Source: Chromatiales bacterium
Lineage (GTDB): Bacteria > Pseudomonadota > Gammaproteobacteria > UBA6429 > Thiohalophilaceae
DNA: 5,522 nucleotides
Assembly: GCA_027070385.1 (NCBI GenBank)
Contig: JALXDW010000187.1
Coordinates: forward strand, 1-5,522
Direction: 5' to 3'
Shown here: positions 5,370 through 5,522 of the stretch, in pieces
Layout: each line of letters opens with the position of its first letter
Numbering within the stretch: the first letter of the stretch is position 1
Notes under the pieces: model-generated
What the model was told of the DNA's origin: nothing
The model's input: only the letters and a program-made list of their open reading frames with translations
Databases searched by the model: none
Program-made: the position numbers and the translations under genes

Positions 5370-5522
5370 TAGTTTTTCTCCAGTGCTTGTCGATAGATAT
5401 GGGCATATTAATGAACTTGACTTAAAAGTTTTGTCACATGCAATTGCTGAGATATACCTCATACAAAAGGGAGAATATTCTGAAAATGAACATCTCAAAT
5501 TAACCAGAGAGATTTATAGAGG
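5359..5522 (+). CDS. Unidentified open frame running off the window end (partial)
   Basis: This plus-strand frame is open from 5323 to the window edge; the first ATG is at 5359. I do not recognise the product. From about residue 11 (VDRYGHINELDLKVLSHAIA, then EIYLIQKGEYSENEHLKLTREIYRG) it has the composition of a real soluble, helical protein, with alternating charged and aliphatic residues, whereas the opposite strand reads as implausible peptide or hits stops. The first 14 or so residues are antisense to the pelG start and the putative pelF end, and no ribosome site precedes the ATG. The coding part may therefore be a fragment whose true 5' end was lost at a junction near 5395-5410. The length seen (55 codons, the last incomplete) is too short to assign a family. 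Confidence 0.3.
   Translation, partial: MPATSFSPVLVDRYGHINELDLKVLSHAIAEIYLIQKGEYSENEHLKLTREIYR
5369..5407 (-). pseudogene. pelF: Putative 3' remnant of pelF (glycosyltransferase), cut off upstream
   Basis: On the minus strand one frame reads YAHIYRQALEKN and stops at TAG (5371-5369), which shares its G with the GTG start of pelG. A one-base stop/start overlap is typical of translationally coupled neighbours, and pelF is the gene normally directly upstream of pelG. The Y..IYR.AL pattern suits the C-terminal helix of a GT4-family glycosyltransferase. The frame is closed by TAA at 5410-5408, and neither of the other minus-strand frames continues as a credible PelF. Either pelF is interrupted here by a rearrangement or insertion, or the sequence beyond about 5407 is a misjoined end. 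The peptide is only 12 residues long, so the identification rests mainly on position. Confidence 0.4.
5378..5381 (-). promoter_or_regulatory. Ribosome binding site of pelG
   Basis: On the minus strand GGAG (5381-5378) stands eight bases before the GTG start (5369-5367). It fixes the translational start of pelG at an unusual GTG codon and gives the family-typical N-terminus AGIGFEL. The site lies inside the putative last codons of pelF, as expected for coupled genes. Confidence 0.7.

Noticed and set aside
5370..5498. Upstream extension of pelG to a TTG codon near 5498
   Set aside because: The extra 43 residues are Cys/Ser-rich, unlike PelG, and the GTG at 5369 has a GGAG site and gives the family-typical N-terminus and length.
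1..5522. CRISPR array, tRNA/rRNA genes, toxin-antitoxin pair or complete insertion sequence
   Set aside because: I saw no regularly spaced repeats, cloverleaf-like or rRNA-like segments, transposase coding sequence or paired terminal repeats anywhere in the window.

Overview
The window looks like chromosomal DNA from a gammaproteobacterium with moderately AT-rich DNA. The evidence is a UbiD C-terminus and a UbiE that read very close to the enterobacterial proteins, a UbiJ (SCP2-type accessory factor) downstream of ubiE, and a two-domain ferredoxin/flavin reductase just downstream of ubiD, which recalls the ubiD-fre pair of Escherichia coli. I cannot name a genus with confidence.

Layout, left to right. 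Positions 1-255 (+) hold the 3' end of ubiD. Positions 359-1102 (+) encode an exported alpha-carbonic anhydrase, followed by a strong intrinsic terminator (1119-1153) and a possible second one (1155-1192). A promoter with a perfect TATAAT (-10 at 1210-1215) precedes a [2Fe-2S]/FAD/NAD(P)H oxidoreductase (1248-2258, +). A second perfect TATAAT (2319-2324) precedes ubiE (2354-3124, +). A 160-bp gap with its own candidate promoter leads to ubiJ (3285-3989, +). The rest is on the minus strand and belongs to a Pel exopolysaccharide locus. pelG (4002-5369, -) ends tail-to-tail with ubiJ, and a short piece consistent with the end of pelF overlaps its GTG start. Beyond about 5407 the PelF reading is lost, and an unidentified plus-strand frame stays open to the window edge.

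How the genes relate. ubiD, ubiE and ubiJ all serve ubiquinone biosynthesis: UbiD decarboxylates the prenylated ring, UbiE methylates C2, and UbiJ helps organise the late Ubi enzymes. The reductase between them is a plausible electron carrier for this or another pathway, but its partner is not shown by the sequence. The carbonic anhydrase acts in the periplasm and has no obvious quinone role. pelG encodes the inner-membrane transporter component of Pel polysaccharide export, an unrelated function meeting the ubi genes at a convergent junction where E. coli would have ubiB.

Nothing here is a clear candidate for a wholly new system. The two points most worth checking are the broken or rearranged 5' side of pelG (about 5400-5522) and the replacement of the expected ubiB by a pel locus directly after ubiJ.
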